A stretch of 64,000 nt of DNA, taken from the NCBI GenBank assembly GCA_964474655.1, contig CAYYTU010000006.1:1-64000 (forward strand), written 5' to 3'. Below the pieces are notes generated by a model. That model saw only the letters and a list, made by a program, of their open reading frames with translations, did no database searches and was not told where the DNA came from. Below are positions 33,995-42,660 of the stretch, in pieces. The DNA is from CAYYTU01 sp964474655 (GTDB taxonomy: Bacteria; Chloroflexota; Anaerolineae; B4-G1). A program made the translations under genes and the position numbers. Position 1 is the first letter of the stretch; each line of letters opens with the position of its first letter.

Positions 33995-35314
33995 TCAGAG
34001 GAGGCCTAGCCAGCGCGCGACCGCGCTGCCCGCTCCCACCATATTCAACGCGACAGGCAAGAGAAGCACCCCCATACAGTTCATGCGACGGGAGCCCCAC
34101 AACGGGGGGATGAGGCCAATACCGGTGGCGACGGCGCAGATCAACAGTCCACCCCAGCCGGTCAGGCCAACGATCACGACGAGCAATAGCGCCAGCGTGC
34201 CCAGGCTGATCCAGCGGTAGTGAACGCGGTCGACCAACTCGATGACAAGGCGCGTCATCGGTAAAAGCAAGAAGAAGGAAAGGACACCGCTGAGGACGAT
34301 AGCCGCGACAGCAACATAGTACGTGCGGGGCGTGTGAGCGCTCCAGACGCTGCTCAGCATCCACGCCATGCCGCCCCGCGTGAGGTGGAAACGGGGCACG
34401 AAGAAGAAGAGGAAACCACCGACGTAATAGACAACCTTCGATGCGCCCTGCGAGATGATGAACAGCCGATCATCGCGCTGCGCCGTGGCGTGACCCGCGA
34501 TCAGCCCGCCGACGCCGCCGGTCACCACCGGGAAGAAGGCCGCAAACAAGCCTCCCAGAGCACCGGCAAAGATCCCGCGCAGGACGTGGGCCAGTGTCGC
34601 GTCCACCGAACGCGCCACGTGCTGCTCCGGCAGCTCGACGCGCGACCAGACGTTCTGGAGGAGCCAGGGCACGGCGAACAGACCCACGAAAGCCGGGAGC
34701 AAGTTCTGATAGGCCACGGTCACCGGCACCAGGCTGCGATACAGCAAGACGAACCCCAGCACACCGGAGAGCAGAAATGTCGCCAGCCCAGCTATCAGGC
34801 TCCGCCAGCCCTCCCACCAGCGGCGCCAACCGGCCGGCGCGCGATCGGTGCCCTTGGGCCACTCGGAAAGCAACACGTAGGCGATAATGCCCCACAAGAC
34901 CCAATGCAGATGCGGCTGCAGGATAGACCTCAGCGTGGGGAGGAAGCTTGAAGCGACCGGCGTCAGCAGCGCCAGCGCCCCGATGCCACCCAGGCCACCG
35001 ATACCGGTCAGTATCGCGGCCTCATAACCGCGGCGCTGGCGAAGATATTTCTGCGCTGGCAACACGACGAAGGCGTGAGCCTCGTCCGGAGCCGCGAGGA
35101 AGATGCTGGGGATGGCGCTCAATATGCTGTAGCCGGTGACCATGCCCAGGAAGAGCATCGCCATCCGCTCCGACGGGAGGAGACCGCTCAGAGCAGGCGA
35201 TGCGAGCAAAATCAGCCCGGCCACGTTGTAGATGTGGAGCGCGGGCACCAGCGCAAGCAAGGATGCAAGCAGCACGCCCACAGTGGTGTAGAGTAGCCGA
35301 TGCAAGATTCCCAT
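33995..35314 (-). CDS. TctA/DUF112-type membrane permease
   Basis: A 439-residue protein with 10-12 membrane helices arranged as two similar halves. LPSERMAMLFLGMVTGYSI and FFPVVTGGVGGLIAGHAT match the pattern of archaeal-type tripartite tricarboxylate transporter permeases (COG1784). No TctB or TctC partner gene adjoins it, so transport substrate and mode are unknown. ATG 35314 is preferred over a TTG-type start 36 bases upstream, because a promoter with TATACT seven bases before the ATG implies leaderless transcription from it. Confidence 0.65.
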   Translation of the reverse strand: MGILHRLLYTTVGVLLASLLALVPALHIYNVAGLILLASPALSGLLPSERMAMLFLGMVTGYSILSAIPSIFLAAPDEAHAFVVLPAQKYLRQRRGYEAAILTGIGGLGGIGALALLTPVASSFLPTLRSILQPHLHWVLWGIIAYVLLSEWPKGTDRAPAGWRRWWEGWRSLIAGLATFLLSGVLGFVLLYRSLVPVTVAYQNLLPAFVGLFAVPWLLQNVWSRVELPEQHVARSVDATLAHVLRGIFAGALGGLFAAFFPVVTGGVGGLIAGHATAQRDDRLFIISQGASKVVYYVGGFLFFFVPRFHLTRGGMAWMLSSVWSAHTPRTYYVAVAAIVLSGVLSFFLLLPMTRLVIELVDRVHYRWISLGTLALLLVVIVGLTGWGGLLICAVATGIGLIPPLWGSRRMNCMGVLLLPVALNMVGAGSAVARWLGLL

Positions 35315-35321
35315 GTAAGAG

Positions 35322-35350
35322 AGTATACAATTTGTCGTGCGAAGGCGCAA
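35322..35350 (-). promoter_or_regulatory. Promoter giving a leaderless transcript of the TctA-like gene
   Basis: On the minus strand TTGCGC (35350-35345), a 17-base spacer and TATACT (35327-35322) end only seven bases before ATG 35314. The expected start of transcription coincides with the start codon, and no ribosome site exists. Confidence 0.6.
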
Positions 35351-35380
35351 GTGATGATTGAGAAAGAGATGGCGAGTTGT

Positions 35381-36010
35381 CTACCCCGCCCCAGCGACCA
35401 ACACGGTGAACGTCATCAGGAACCAATGGATGAGAAATGGGTAGAGGAACGAATCGGTACGCCAAGCCACGTAGCCGAAGGCGCTACCGCCAAAGATGCA
35501 GCTCAACGTCTCCAGTGCTGGCTTGCCCAGGTGCGCAATGGTGAAGGGCACCGCCTGGAGCACGATAGCGTACGGCCCGCAGACGGGGTAAAGCGCAAAG
35601 AGAAGAAAGCCCCGAAATAGAAACTCCCACCCGAATAGATCAAACCCCATGTCCACTGCTAACGGCAGCTTGCCGCTGGCGTAAGGCGCGTAATAAGCAC
35701 GGAACTCCCCACTGCGGGCCAGGAACGTCATCACCAGGGCAGCCCCCGCACAGCCGACGACGGTCAGCGCCAAGCCGGCCTGCCAGTCGCCCAGTTGGAA
35801 GCCATAGCGGGCCGGCGACTGGCGGAAACCAAGGAGAATCACCAGCAACGGCACACCCAGGTAGAGCGCCAAGCGGTCATAGGATTGATGAGCGAAGAGA
35901 CGGTAGTAATGCTCCACCACGATCAATAACGTCGAGAGCACGATGGCGGCGACGACGGTCCACTCGGCATCAAGCGCCTCCAGGCGTAGCCATTGCGCTA
36001 AAGGTCGCAT
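35381..36010 (-). CDS. CPBP-family intramembrane protein (Rce1-like)
   Basis: A 209-residue protein with six or seven membrane segments. The CPBP core is visible as GWEFLFRGFLLFAL (motif 1), FTIAHLGKPALETL (motif 2) and LIHWF. Motif 1 is normally EExxxR; here the first, catalytic Glu is replaced by Trp, so protease activity is doubtful. Its start overlaps the end of the universal stress protein gene by 13 bases, indicating translational coupling. Confidence 0.75.
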   Translation of the reverse strand: MRPLAQWLRLEALDAEWTVVAAIVLSTLLIVVEHYYRLFAHQSYDRLALYLGVPLLVILLGFRQSPARYGFQLGDWQAGLALTVVGCAGAALVMTFLARSGEFRAYYAPYASGKLPLAVDMGFDLFGWEFLFRGFLLFALYPVCGPYAIVLQAVPFTIAHLGKPALETLSCIFGGSAFGYVAWRTDSFLYPFLIHWFLMTFTVLVAGAG

Positions 36011-36858
36011 TCGAGATCTTCCCCCGCCTGCTGAACCACCAACACCGGACGGTTGGCGCTCAGCATAATTTTCTCGCTGAGATCGTACACCAGCACGCTC
36101 CGAACGCCGGGGGTGGTATGAGCACCGATCACCAGCATATCGAAGTGCCCTTTGCTCGCCTCGGCCGCGATCTCATCCACCACCGCCCCATGACGAACAC
36201 GAGCTTGAGCCTCCACCCCCATCGACCGCAGAATGGCCAGCATGCGCTCAAGATGGTCACCTTCACGCGCCTCACTTTCTATCAGATCCTCAGCCCGGGC
36301 CTCCAGATCTGGAGCGTGAGCGTGCTCCTCCAACGCCACCTGAGACATAACGTGGAGCAGATCGACGGAGGCGCCCAGGACCTGAGCTATCTTCCCGGCG
36401 AAGCGGACAGTCTCGTCACTGGTCGGCCCGACGGCGGTGCAGACCAGCATCTTCTCGATCGTCTTCCGACGCGCCCCCTTGACTACCAGGATCGACGTGA
36501 CAGTCTCTCCCATCACGTGGCACGCCCGAGAGCCAGTTATCCGTCGCTTTAGCCCCTGCCGCCCCTCGCTGCCGATGACCATCAGATCGTAGGGCTTGCT
36601 GCAAGCTTGCTGGATCACTTGTTCGTCCATAACGCCGGGTCGCTGGAGCACGGTGACTTTGATCCCGACCTCACGCAGCCCACTCGCCGTCTTCTCAATC
36701 ACTTCATTCACCGCGTCTTCCTCGCTGGGGTGGCGAGGAATGGCGAGAATATCGACCGCAGACGCCAGCGAAAGTGCAAGGCGTCGCCCCAGGTCCAAGG
36801 CCTGAAGCCCCATCTCAGAATCGTCATTATAGAGCAATAGATGCATATTACCTGTCAT
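35998..36858 (-). CDS. Tandem universal stress protein (two UspA domains)
   Basis: A 286-residue cytoplasmic protein with two UspA folds (about residues 1-127 and 133-278). The first repeat has GSEGRQGLKRRITGSRACHV and the second GAHTTPGVRSVLVYDLSEK, both near the G-2x-G-9x-(S/G) ATP-binding pattern but imperfect. Regulatory rather than catalytic roles are typical. GAGG precedes the ATG. It is coupled to the CPBP-like gene downstream, and the Na/Pi-type transporter ends 215 bases before it. Confidence 0.85.
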   Translation of the reverse strand: MTGNMHLLLYNDDSEMGLQALDLGRRLALSLASAVDILAIPRHPSEEDAVNEVIEKTASGLREVGIKVTVLQRPGVMDEQVIQQACSKPYDLMVIGSEGRQGLKRRITGSRACHVMGETVTSILVVKGARRKTIEKMLVCTAVGPTSDETVRFAGKIAQVLGASVDLLHVMSQVALEEHAHAPDLEARAEDLIESEAREGDHLERMLAILRSMGVEAQARVRHGAVVDEIAAEASKGHFDMLVIGAHTTPGVRSVLVYDLSEKIMLSANRPVLVVQQAGEDLECDL

Positions 36859-37072
36859 ATCTGTTCCTCAACCGGGCTCAAGCAGCGCCCGTGGGTCTAT
36901 TTGTCTCACCTCTGTTTTGCATAACTTGACAATGACATATTTACCAACCCAGACTTACGAATTCTAGAAAGTAACCTGGAAACACGTGAAAAGTCATCTT
37001 TCATAAGGGCTCAAGCGATAAAAAAGCCTGTTGAAGTCTTCGGAAGTGTAATATGCCACTGCCGAAATAAGC

Positions 37073-38140
37073 TCACACCAAAATCAGTACCACGGGAATA
37101 ATGAACATCACCGTCAAGAAGATGATAAAGTTGCGCTTTCCCCAAGTGATCCATTTCAGGCTACGCGACATCACACGCTTATACGGCTCGTAGGCCAAGG
37201 TCACGATCGGCAACGAGACGACCAGAGTACTCAGTAAGTAGATCAAGATCACCATCACCGCCTGGGAGGAACCCAGAAGAACCGCCGCCGCCAACGTATC
37301 GATCATCGTCGAGATGTTGGCCCCCAGAATGTAGGGTATTATATTCTCTCGTCGTACGTAGCCGCGAGCGGAAAGCGGTACCAGAATGCCGACCGAGACG
37401 GAGACAGAAAGCGTACAGAGCGTGATAACCAGCCCCATAAAGAACATCACCACCGGATGATAGATCAGGCGAGAGGTCCGGCCTAGGTCAGAATGCTCGA
37501 GCCCCAGATCCGGCAAGGCCTTATCGAAGAGACGAAAGCTGAACGTAACCACGCCCATGCCGGTGATGAAAAGTACCGGTTGGGGCAACAACGCCGTGAT
37601 CGGCCCCATCATCGGATCGAGCGCGCCGTTAAGCGCCATCGATAACCCACTCAGCGCGGGCCATTGAAAATGCTCGAACCAGCCGTTCTGCAACATAAAG
37701 ATACCAACGGGCAAGACCAATATCTGAACCGAACCGGTCAACAGCAACGAGAGCACACCGGTGGAAAGCACGGTCCGACGATTATGCCCGCGCAAGGCAT
37801 AGATGAACCCCAACAGGATGACGATAAAGGAGGCCCCCAGGCGCGAGCCGATGACCATGCTGAAAGCTTGAAGAGGGAAGAAGACCCCTCTGCTCAACAG
37901 GGCCATCGCCACTGCGGCAGCGGGAGAGCCGCTGAGCACCACGTAAGCCATCAGCCAGCCCAGCCCCAGGGCGTCGGCCGCATGTTGCACATCTAAATGA
38001 CCACGCAAGATAGGCGTCAAACCCTCGGCGCCGGCCTTCATCAGCTCCAGCGCGAAGACAAAGAGCACAAAGCCCCCCAACCCAAACGTCAGGTGTCTGC
38101 TCGCTTGCTTAACCTTGGCGAAGTTTTTCCTGCTCGTCAT
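37073..38140 (-). CDS. Na+/phosphate-symporter-family membrane protein
   Basis: A 355-residue protein with about nine helices and the internal repeat of the Na_Pi_cotrans family. LSGSPAAAVAMALLS and LGANISTMIDTLAAAVLLGS are the two paired substrate/ion motifs (family consensus GxNIGTT-like). There is no C-terminal PhoU domain. Substrate may be phosphate but is not proved by sequence. The internal ATG at 38140 (MTSRKNF) is used over the longer frame, because the extra residues look unlike a membrane-protein start and a GGAG lies upstream. Confidence 0.7.
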   Translation of the reverse strand: MTSRKNFAKVKQASRHLTFGLGGFVLFVFALELMKAGAEGLTPILRGHLDVQHAADALGLGWLMAYVVLSGSPAAAVAMALLSRGVFFPLQAFSMVIGSRLGASFIVILLGFIYALRGHNRRTVLSTGVLSLLLTGSVQILVLPVGIFMLQNGWFEHFQWPALSGLSMALNGALDPMMGPITALLPQPVLFITGMGVVTFSFRLFDKALPDLGLEHSDLGRTSRLIYHPVVMFFMGLVITLCTLSVSVSVGILVPLSARGYVRRENIIPYILGANISTMIDTLAAAVLLGSSQAVMVILIYLLSTLVVSLPIVTLAYEPYKRVMSRSLKWITWGKRNFIIFLTVMFIIPVVLILV

Positions 38141-38214
38141 CTGATGTACTCCGCTAGAGAAATGGCAACCCAATCCATCCAGAAAAGCCAAAGGTACAGG
38201 TTCCCAACCCGTGC

Positions 38215-38844
38215 CTACGCCGCCCCAGCAATCTCCCGCTCCAGACGCTCGAAGAAGCCAACCATGTAGGCGTGCCGCTCCTCGGCGATGGCGCGCCCGG
38301 TAGCAGTGAAGAGCCGATTCTTGATGCGTGACAGCTTGACCACGAACTCGTGGACTGGAGTGTGGGATTGCGGATCGTCGCCTTCAGCCTGCCAACGCTC
38401 CAGATCGACTGCGTCAGCCGGAGCCCAAAGCCGCTGATCGTGCGCGCCGCCGTAGGCGAAGGCCCGCGCGACGCCGATGGCGCCGATGGCGTCCAGCTTG
38501 TCAGCGTCGAAGAGAACCTGCGCCTCCAACGTCTCCGGCACTGGCTCGCTGCGGAAGCGATGGGCCGCGATAGCGTGAGCCACGGCCTCCACGGTCGCGC
38601 CGGGGTGCCCGGACAAGACCTCCCGCGCTAGTCGGGCGGCGAAGGCAGCGTGATCGAAGCCCTCACGCTCGGCCCGCTCGCGCCCCACATCGTGCAGAAG
38701 CGCCGCCGGACGCACGATCGAGAGCCGAGCGCCTTCGGCCTCCCCGATACGCTCGGCCAGCTCCAACACGCGCAACACATGATCGAAGTCGTGGACAGCG
38801 TCGGCTTCTCCGTAGAGCCGCTGCGCTCGAGCAACAGTGATCAT
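38215..38844 (-). CDS. HD-domain phosphohydrolase
   Basis: A 209-residue metal-dependent phosphohydrolase of the YedJ/YpgQ-like HD group. Metal residues appear in HDFDHVLRV, ALLHDVGRE (the HD pair), AIAAHRFR and LFDADKLDAIGA. Nucleotides or other phosphoesters are likely substrates. It overlaps the start of the M50 protease gene product's stop by four bases, so the two are probably cotranslated. Confidence 0.85.
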   Translation of the reverse strand: MITVARAQRLYGEADAVHDFDHVLRVLELAERIGEAEGARLSIVRPAALLHDVGRERAEREGFDHAAFAARLAREVLSGHPGATVEAVAHAIAAHRFRSEPVPETLEAQVLFDADKLDAIGAIGVARAFAYGGAHDQRLWAPADAVDLERWQAEGDDPQSHTPVHEFVVKLSRIKNRLFTATGRAIAEERHAYMVGFFERLEREIAGAA

Positions 38845-39971
38845 CTCCTCTCAATCTGCTCCTGAATCTCCGGACTGGTCGAAAAAAGCTGATAAGCCTC
38901 GTTCACATCGCCGCGCGTCAGGATACCCACGAACTGATCGTCAGCCACCACCGGTAGCGCATCGAGCCCCGACCCTGCCATCTGCCGATGAACCTTAAAA
39001 AGCTCATCATCCAGCGTTAGCCGTGGGAACTCCGTCTTCATCACCTCGCGGATGGGCGTCTCCGGCTGGCGCAACTTGAGCGCGCGGATGATGTCGGTAT
39101 GGGTCAAAAACCCCACCAGGTTTTGCCCATCGCAGACGGGAAAATCGCCCTGGAAGGTCTCCAGCGTGAGATCGGCGGCCCGGCTGACCGGATCGTCGGG
39201 CGATACTGAGAGCGCCCCGCGCGAGAAGGCCTGTCTGACGCGCATACCCTCCAGCACACTCTGGATGCGCGCCATCCGACCCTCCTGAACAGCACCGGAG
39301 TAGACGAAGATAGCGAGTAGAATCCATAACACGTTGCCCGTCAGCAGCCCCCCAAGCCCCATCAGCCAGGCGAAGGCCTGGCCCACGTGGACGGCGAGCT
39401 CGGTAGCCCGAGCGTGCGGCATCACCGTCGCCAGCAGCGAACGTAACACGCGCCCGCCATCCATTGGAAAGGCGGGGATCAGGTTGAAGAGGGCCAGCGA
39501 GATATTGGTGACGATCAGATAGAGCAACGTATCCGACCAGCCCAAGCTGCCCGGGTCGGTCGCGATGCGACGCACACTCTCAAACGTAGCGGCGGGCGTC
39601 GCCAAGCCGACCACGCCCAGCACGAAGGCGATCACAATGTTGCTCATAGGGCCCGCGATGGCCATCAGCAGCTCCTCGCCCGGCCCTTTGGGCAGCTCTT
39701 CGATCTGCGAAACGCCGCCCAGCGGGAAGAGCACAATATCCTGCACCGGGTAGCCCATCCACGTCGAGGTCAGACTATGCGCGAGCTCGTGGATAACCAC
39801 GCAGACAAAGAGCAACAATGTGACCACGGTGCCGAAAAGGGCCCCCGAAAGTGAAAACTGACCTCCACTGAGGAGACCAAATTGAATCGCAGCCCAGATG
39901 AGAATCAACGGAAAAGTAATGTGAACTTTGACTTCGATGCCAGCGACGGTGAAGATTTTTATACTGGTCAT
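38841..39971 (-). CDS. Site-2-type M50 metalloprotease with two CBS domains
   Basis: A 376-residue intramembrane zinc protease. HELAH in helix 2 and FPMDGGRVLRS near residue 175 supply the zinc ligands, with 5-6 membrane segments over residues 10-225. Two CBS domains, which usually bind adenine nucleotides, occupy residues 240-365. Such proteases cleave membrane-spanning substrates in stress signalling. AGGAGGGG precedes the ATG. The R1/R2 composite repeat begins 14 bases upstream of the start codon, so its promoter must lie in or beyond that element. Confidence 0.9.
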   Translation of the reverse strand: MTSIKIFTVAGIEVKVHITFPLILIWAAIQFGLLSGGQFSLSGALFGTVVTLLLFVCVVIHELAHSLTSTWMGYPVQDIVLFPLGGVSQIEELPKGPGEELLMAIAGPMSNIVIAFVLGVVGLATPAATFESVRRIATDPGSLGWSDTLLYLIVTNISLALFNLIPAFPMDGGRVLRSLLATVMPHARATELAVHVGQAFAWLMGLGGLLTGNVLWILLAIFVYSGAVQEGRMARIQSVLEGMRVRQAFSRGALSVSPDDPVSRAADLTLETFQGDFPVCDGQNLVGFLTHTDIIRALKLRQPETPIREVMKTEFPRLTLDDELFKVHRQMAGSGLDALPVVADDQFVGILTRGDVNEAYQLFSTSPEIQEQIERR

Positions 39972-39984
39972 TGCCCCTCCTAAA

Positions 39985-40189
39985 TCAAACTTAACTCCTG
40001 CAGTTGTAACCGTTCAGATGGTTATGCTTTTTTCACCGCGGAGGGCGCAGAGATCGCTGAGACAGGCTATTTTTCAATATTTTGATCAGCTTGACAAAGC
40101 TTTTCCTTCAGTTTCTCTGCGCTCTCTGCGTTCTCGGCGGTTATATCGACCGCTACCTGAACGGTTACTCAAACTTAACTCCTGCAGTT
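39985..40189. repeat. 21-bp direct repeat flanking the R2 element
   Basis: An identical 21-bp sequence beginning TCAAACTTAACTCC and ending TGCAGTT occurs at 39985-40005 and 40169-40189, immediately against both ends of R2. It is the outer end of the R1 element, so the second copy belongs to R1 copy B. Either R2 inserted with a long target duplication, or R1-end sequence was already duplicated. Confidence 0.9.
40006..40168. repeat. R2 inverted-repeat element
   Basis: 163 bp bounded by perfect 12-bp inverted repeats, GTAACCGTTCAG (40006-40017) and CTGAACGGTTAC (40157-40168). The interior is a second imperfect inverted repeat of CGCAGAG-type sequence, reminiscent of the 25960-26052 element. No coding capacity. 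The whole 39972-40655 stretch holds only repeats. Confidence 0.9.
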
Positions 40190-40473
40190 TAGCGATTCCA
40201 GGCTTCGGAAGTCTATCGTCGAGGATTTTGGATGCAAAATAACCCCGCTTTGCTTCCACAGGGAGTCCGTGCCGGAGCACACAATTCGGCATCTTAATTT
40301 GCCCAACCCCACATCTGGGTTATTTTGACAAATTAAACCCAGATATGGGGTGGCAAAGTCAGATAACGCGATTTCTAGATTTGCCGACGGGCTTCCTGTC
40401 CAAATTAGGTTCGCAAACTATATCTTAAGACTTCCGAAGCCTCTGCTCCTCAAAATTTGAAAAGCGCAGGAGT
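40178..40473 (+). repeat. R1 element, copy B, disrupted by an internal insert
   Basis: R1 ends ACTCCTGCA (40178-40186) and GCAGGAGT (40466-40473) are intact. Relative to copies A and C, an extra block of about 141 bases lies at about 40259-40400. Without it the element is about 155 bp. Confidence 0.85.
40298..40357. repeat. Long hairpin inside the R1 copy B insert
   Basis: Arms at 40298-40321 (starting TTTGCCCAACCCC) and 40336-40357 (ending GGGGTGGCAAA) pair over about 21 bp with a small bulge, around a 14-base AT-rich loop. A related CTGGG/CCCAG pattern is at 20155-20192. Confidence 0.75.
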
Positions 40474-40655
40474 CAAGATCAAAGCAAGACGGCAGGTCAT
40501 GATCCCCGGCTGATGATCGCCCCCCCATCCTGTAACACGTTGGAACTTCAAGGCGCTCTAGCCGCTTGCAGCCGACGCGCTCAAGCCGAACCAAGGTACG
40601 ATTATACCCCACCTGCCCGCAAGATCAAAAGTAGCGCGCCAGGGATGGGTATCCC

Positions 40656-41774
40656 TCACACCACCCCCTCTTGCGTCTCCCTGACTACGTGCTCGACCAC
40701 GGCCTTCAGATCGCCGGTCGCCCGATAGACATCCAGCTGACGGTCGGCGCTGGTACCCTCCTCCAGAATTCGGTGGACGTATTCCACCTCGGCCCGACTT
40801 CCCAGGTCATCCAGCACATCATCCACCCAGGTTAAAATCTCGCCGATCAAGACCGGATAAGCGACCTCCTTCACCTTGCCAAAGTCGATCAGTTTGCCCC
40901 CGATTCCATAACGGACGGCACGCCATTTATTCTCGTCGATCAGACACTTACGGTAGAGACGCCACGACTGGTTAGCCTGCCGCAGCTGCACCAGCTTGGC
41001 CACAATGGCTTGCAGCAACGCGGCCAGGCAAAGCGTCTCTTCGATCCGGGTGCACATATCGGGGATGCGTATCTCCAGCGTAGGGAATTTCTCGCTGGGA
41101 CGCACGTCCCACCAGATGTGCGTCGGCTCCTCGATGCTGCCCGTCGCCAGAAGGGTCTCCAGGTAATGTCGATAAGCAGCGTAGGAATCGAACATCTGGG
41201 GGATGCCGGTGCGCGGCAAGTTCTCGAAGACGACGCTGCGATACGACTTCAGCCCCGTGTCGCGCCCGTGCCAGAAGGGCGAGCTGGTAGAAAGGGCCAG
41301 AATATGGGGCAAGAAGTAGCGCAACTGGTTCATAATCTCGACCAGCATCTCTTGGTTTTCGATGCCGATGTGGACGTGCATGCCAAAGACCAACAATCGC
41401 CGGCCCACGTCCTGCAAGAAGCGGACCAGCTCTGGATAACGTCCGTAGGGCGAAACATCCTGGCGGGCCCAGGAGGAGAAGGGATGAGTCCCCGCTGCGG
41501 CCACCCACAACCCCTCGCTTTCCGCCAGATCGAGCATTGAGCGGCGGATGCGAATCAGATCCTGGCGCGCCTCTTCGATGTTGAGACAAATTTTGGTCCC
41601 AGCCTCCACTTGCGATTGTAAGAACTCGGGCCGCAACTGGTCCGGCAACACCGCATTACCCTGTTCCAGGAACTGCTGCACGTAGGAGCAGAGCTCTCGC
41701 GTCTCTGGATCGATGATCTGATACTCCTCTTCAATACCGATCGTGAGTGAGTTAGTCGTCAATCTGTTCATCAT
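40656..41774 (-). CDS. YbdK-type carboxylate-amine ligase (GCS2 family)
   Basis: A 372-residue glutamate-cysteine-ligase type 2 protein. GIEEEYQIIDPETREL is the N-terminal metal-binding signature, GTHPFSSW and FGMHVHIGI carry further site residues, and TLEIRIPDMC closes the core. The family makes weak gamma-glutamyl bonds and its physiological substrate is often unknown. The start has GGAGG about ten bases upstream. It could relate to thiol metabolism, given the MshC-like gene, but no direct link is seen. Confidence 0.87.
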   Translation of the reverse strand: MMNRLTTNSLTIGIEEEYQIIDPETRELCSYVQQFLEQGNAVLPDQLRPEFLQSQVEAGTKICLNIEEARQDLIRIRRSMLDLAESEGLWVAAAGTHPFSSWARQDVSPYGRYPELVRFLQDVGRRLLVFGMHVHIGIENQEMLVEIMNQLRYFLPHILALSTSSPFWHGRDTGLKSYRSVVFENLPRTGIPQMFDSYAAYRHYLETLLATGSIEEPTHIWWDVRPSEKFPTLEIRIPDMCTRIEETLCLAALLQAIVAKLVQLRQANQSWRLYRKCLIDENKWRAVRYGIGGKLIDFGKVKEVAYPVLIGEILTWVDDVLDDLGSRAEVEYVHRILEEGTSADRQLDVYRATGDLKAVVEHVVRETQEGVV

Positions 41775-41799
41775 CAGATTTTACCTCCACTTGCACGGG

Positions 41800-41829
41800 A
41801 TTATATCACATTACCACCACCTGATCCAA
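41800..41829 (-). promoter_or_regulatory. Promoter of the YbdK-type gene
   Basis: On the minus strand TTGGAT (41829-41824), an 18-base spacer and TATAAT (41805-41800) lie 25 bases before the start codon. The space between here and 41990 is AT-rich and holds nothing else recognisable. Confidence 0.6.
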
Positions 41830-41991
41830 ATTGCTCGCCCCCGCATCCCTCTCCCACTACTCCCCCAAAGCCCACGCGCGAGATTGAAAATTCAGAACAA
41901 TCTACCGCCAAGCCCCTACCTGAGGGCCAGCAATATCTTATTGCATTTAAGCCCAATTTAGCAAACAAGCAATGATTTTACCCCTATTGGC

Positions 41992-42020
41992 TTGACGTCA
42001 GAAGAGCACTGTGTTATAAT
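41992..42020 (+). promoter_or_regulatory. Strong promoter of the DUF177-sigA operon
   Basis: TTGACG (41992-41997), a 17-base spacer and a perfect TATAAT (42015-42020). It is the closest match to the vegetative consensus in the window and drives the primary sigma factor gene. Confidence 0.85.
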
Positions 42021-42155
42021 GATAGGTGTCTTAAAATTAACATAACCTCGCTTTACGCGGGGAAAACAGCCATGACGTTGGGAGATGCTCACGCTGCCCC
42101 TGAGCGGCGTGGGGTATTTTTCAACAGAATCAGAGCTGCATTTTTACAATCAACT

Positions 42156-42644
42156 ATGATCATCTTTGATGTTTCTAGCCTTCTTAAGGCTCCGTTAGGC
42201 AAGTCAATCACGCTGGATATTGAGACCGGGGCTAAGAAGCTGGATGACCTGGAGGTAGGCTTCCTCAAAGGAACCATCCAAGTCGTCCGGGTCGAAAAAG
42301 GCCTCTTCGTAGAAGGAGAGGTCGAGTCGCAGCTCAGGCTAGAGTGCGTGCGCTGTTTAACCCCTTTCGTCTTTCCTGTTACCCTCACGCTGGCAGAAAC
42401 CTTCCGACTACCCGGCAAACCTCCAGAGCCCGGCATCCCTTATGCCGTGCGGGACGACCACCAAATCGATCTTGGACCATTGTTACGTGAGCTCGCCCTG
42501 CTCGCTATTCCGATGAAACCCCTCTGTGACCCTGATTGCAAGGGATTATGCCCTCAATGTGGTGTAAATCTTAATGAGGAATCGTGCGCGTGCGAGAAAG
42601 AGCGTATCGACCCGCGCATGGCAGCGTTGAAAGACCTCCTATAA
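42156..42644 (+). CDS. DUF177 (YceD-like) protein
   Basis: A 162-residue protein. The N-terminus MIIFDVSSLLKAPLGKS, the ECVRCL motif near residue 65 and CDPDCKGLCPQCGVNLNEE near the end match the DUF177 family, which is usually encoded next to ribosomal protein L32 and linked to ribosome or 23S rRNA biogenesis. Here rpmF is absent, and the primary sigma factor gene follows after 16 bases. The frame is open from ATG 42072, but homology supports 42156; the 84 bases between may act as leader, containing a GC-rich hairpin followed by TTTTT near 42105-42121. Confidence 0.85.
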   Translation: MIIFDVSSLLKAPLGKSITLDIETGAKKLDDLEVGFLKGTIQVVRVEKGLFVEGEVESQLRLECVRCLTPFVFPVTLTLAETFRLPGKPPEPGIPYAVRDDHQIDLGPLLRELALLAIPMKPLCDPDCKGLCPQCGVNLNEESCACEKERIDPRMAALKDLL

Positions 42645-42660
42645 CCGAGAGGACAATCTA

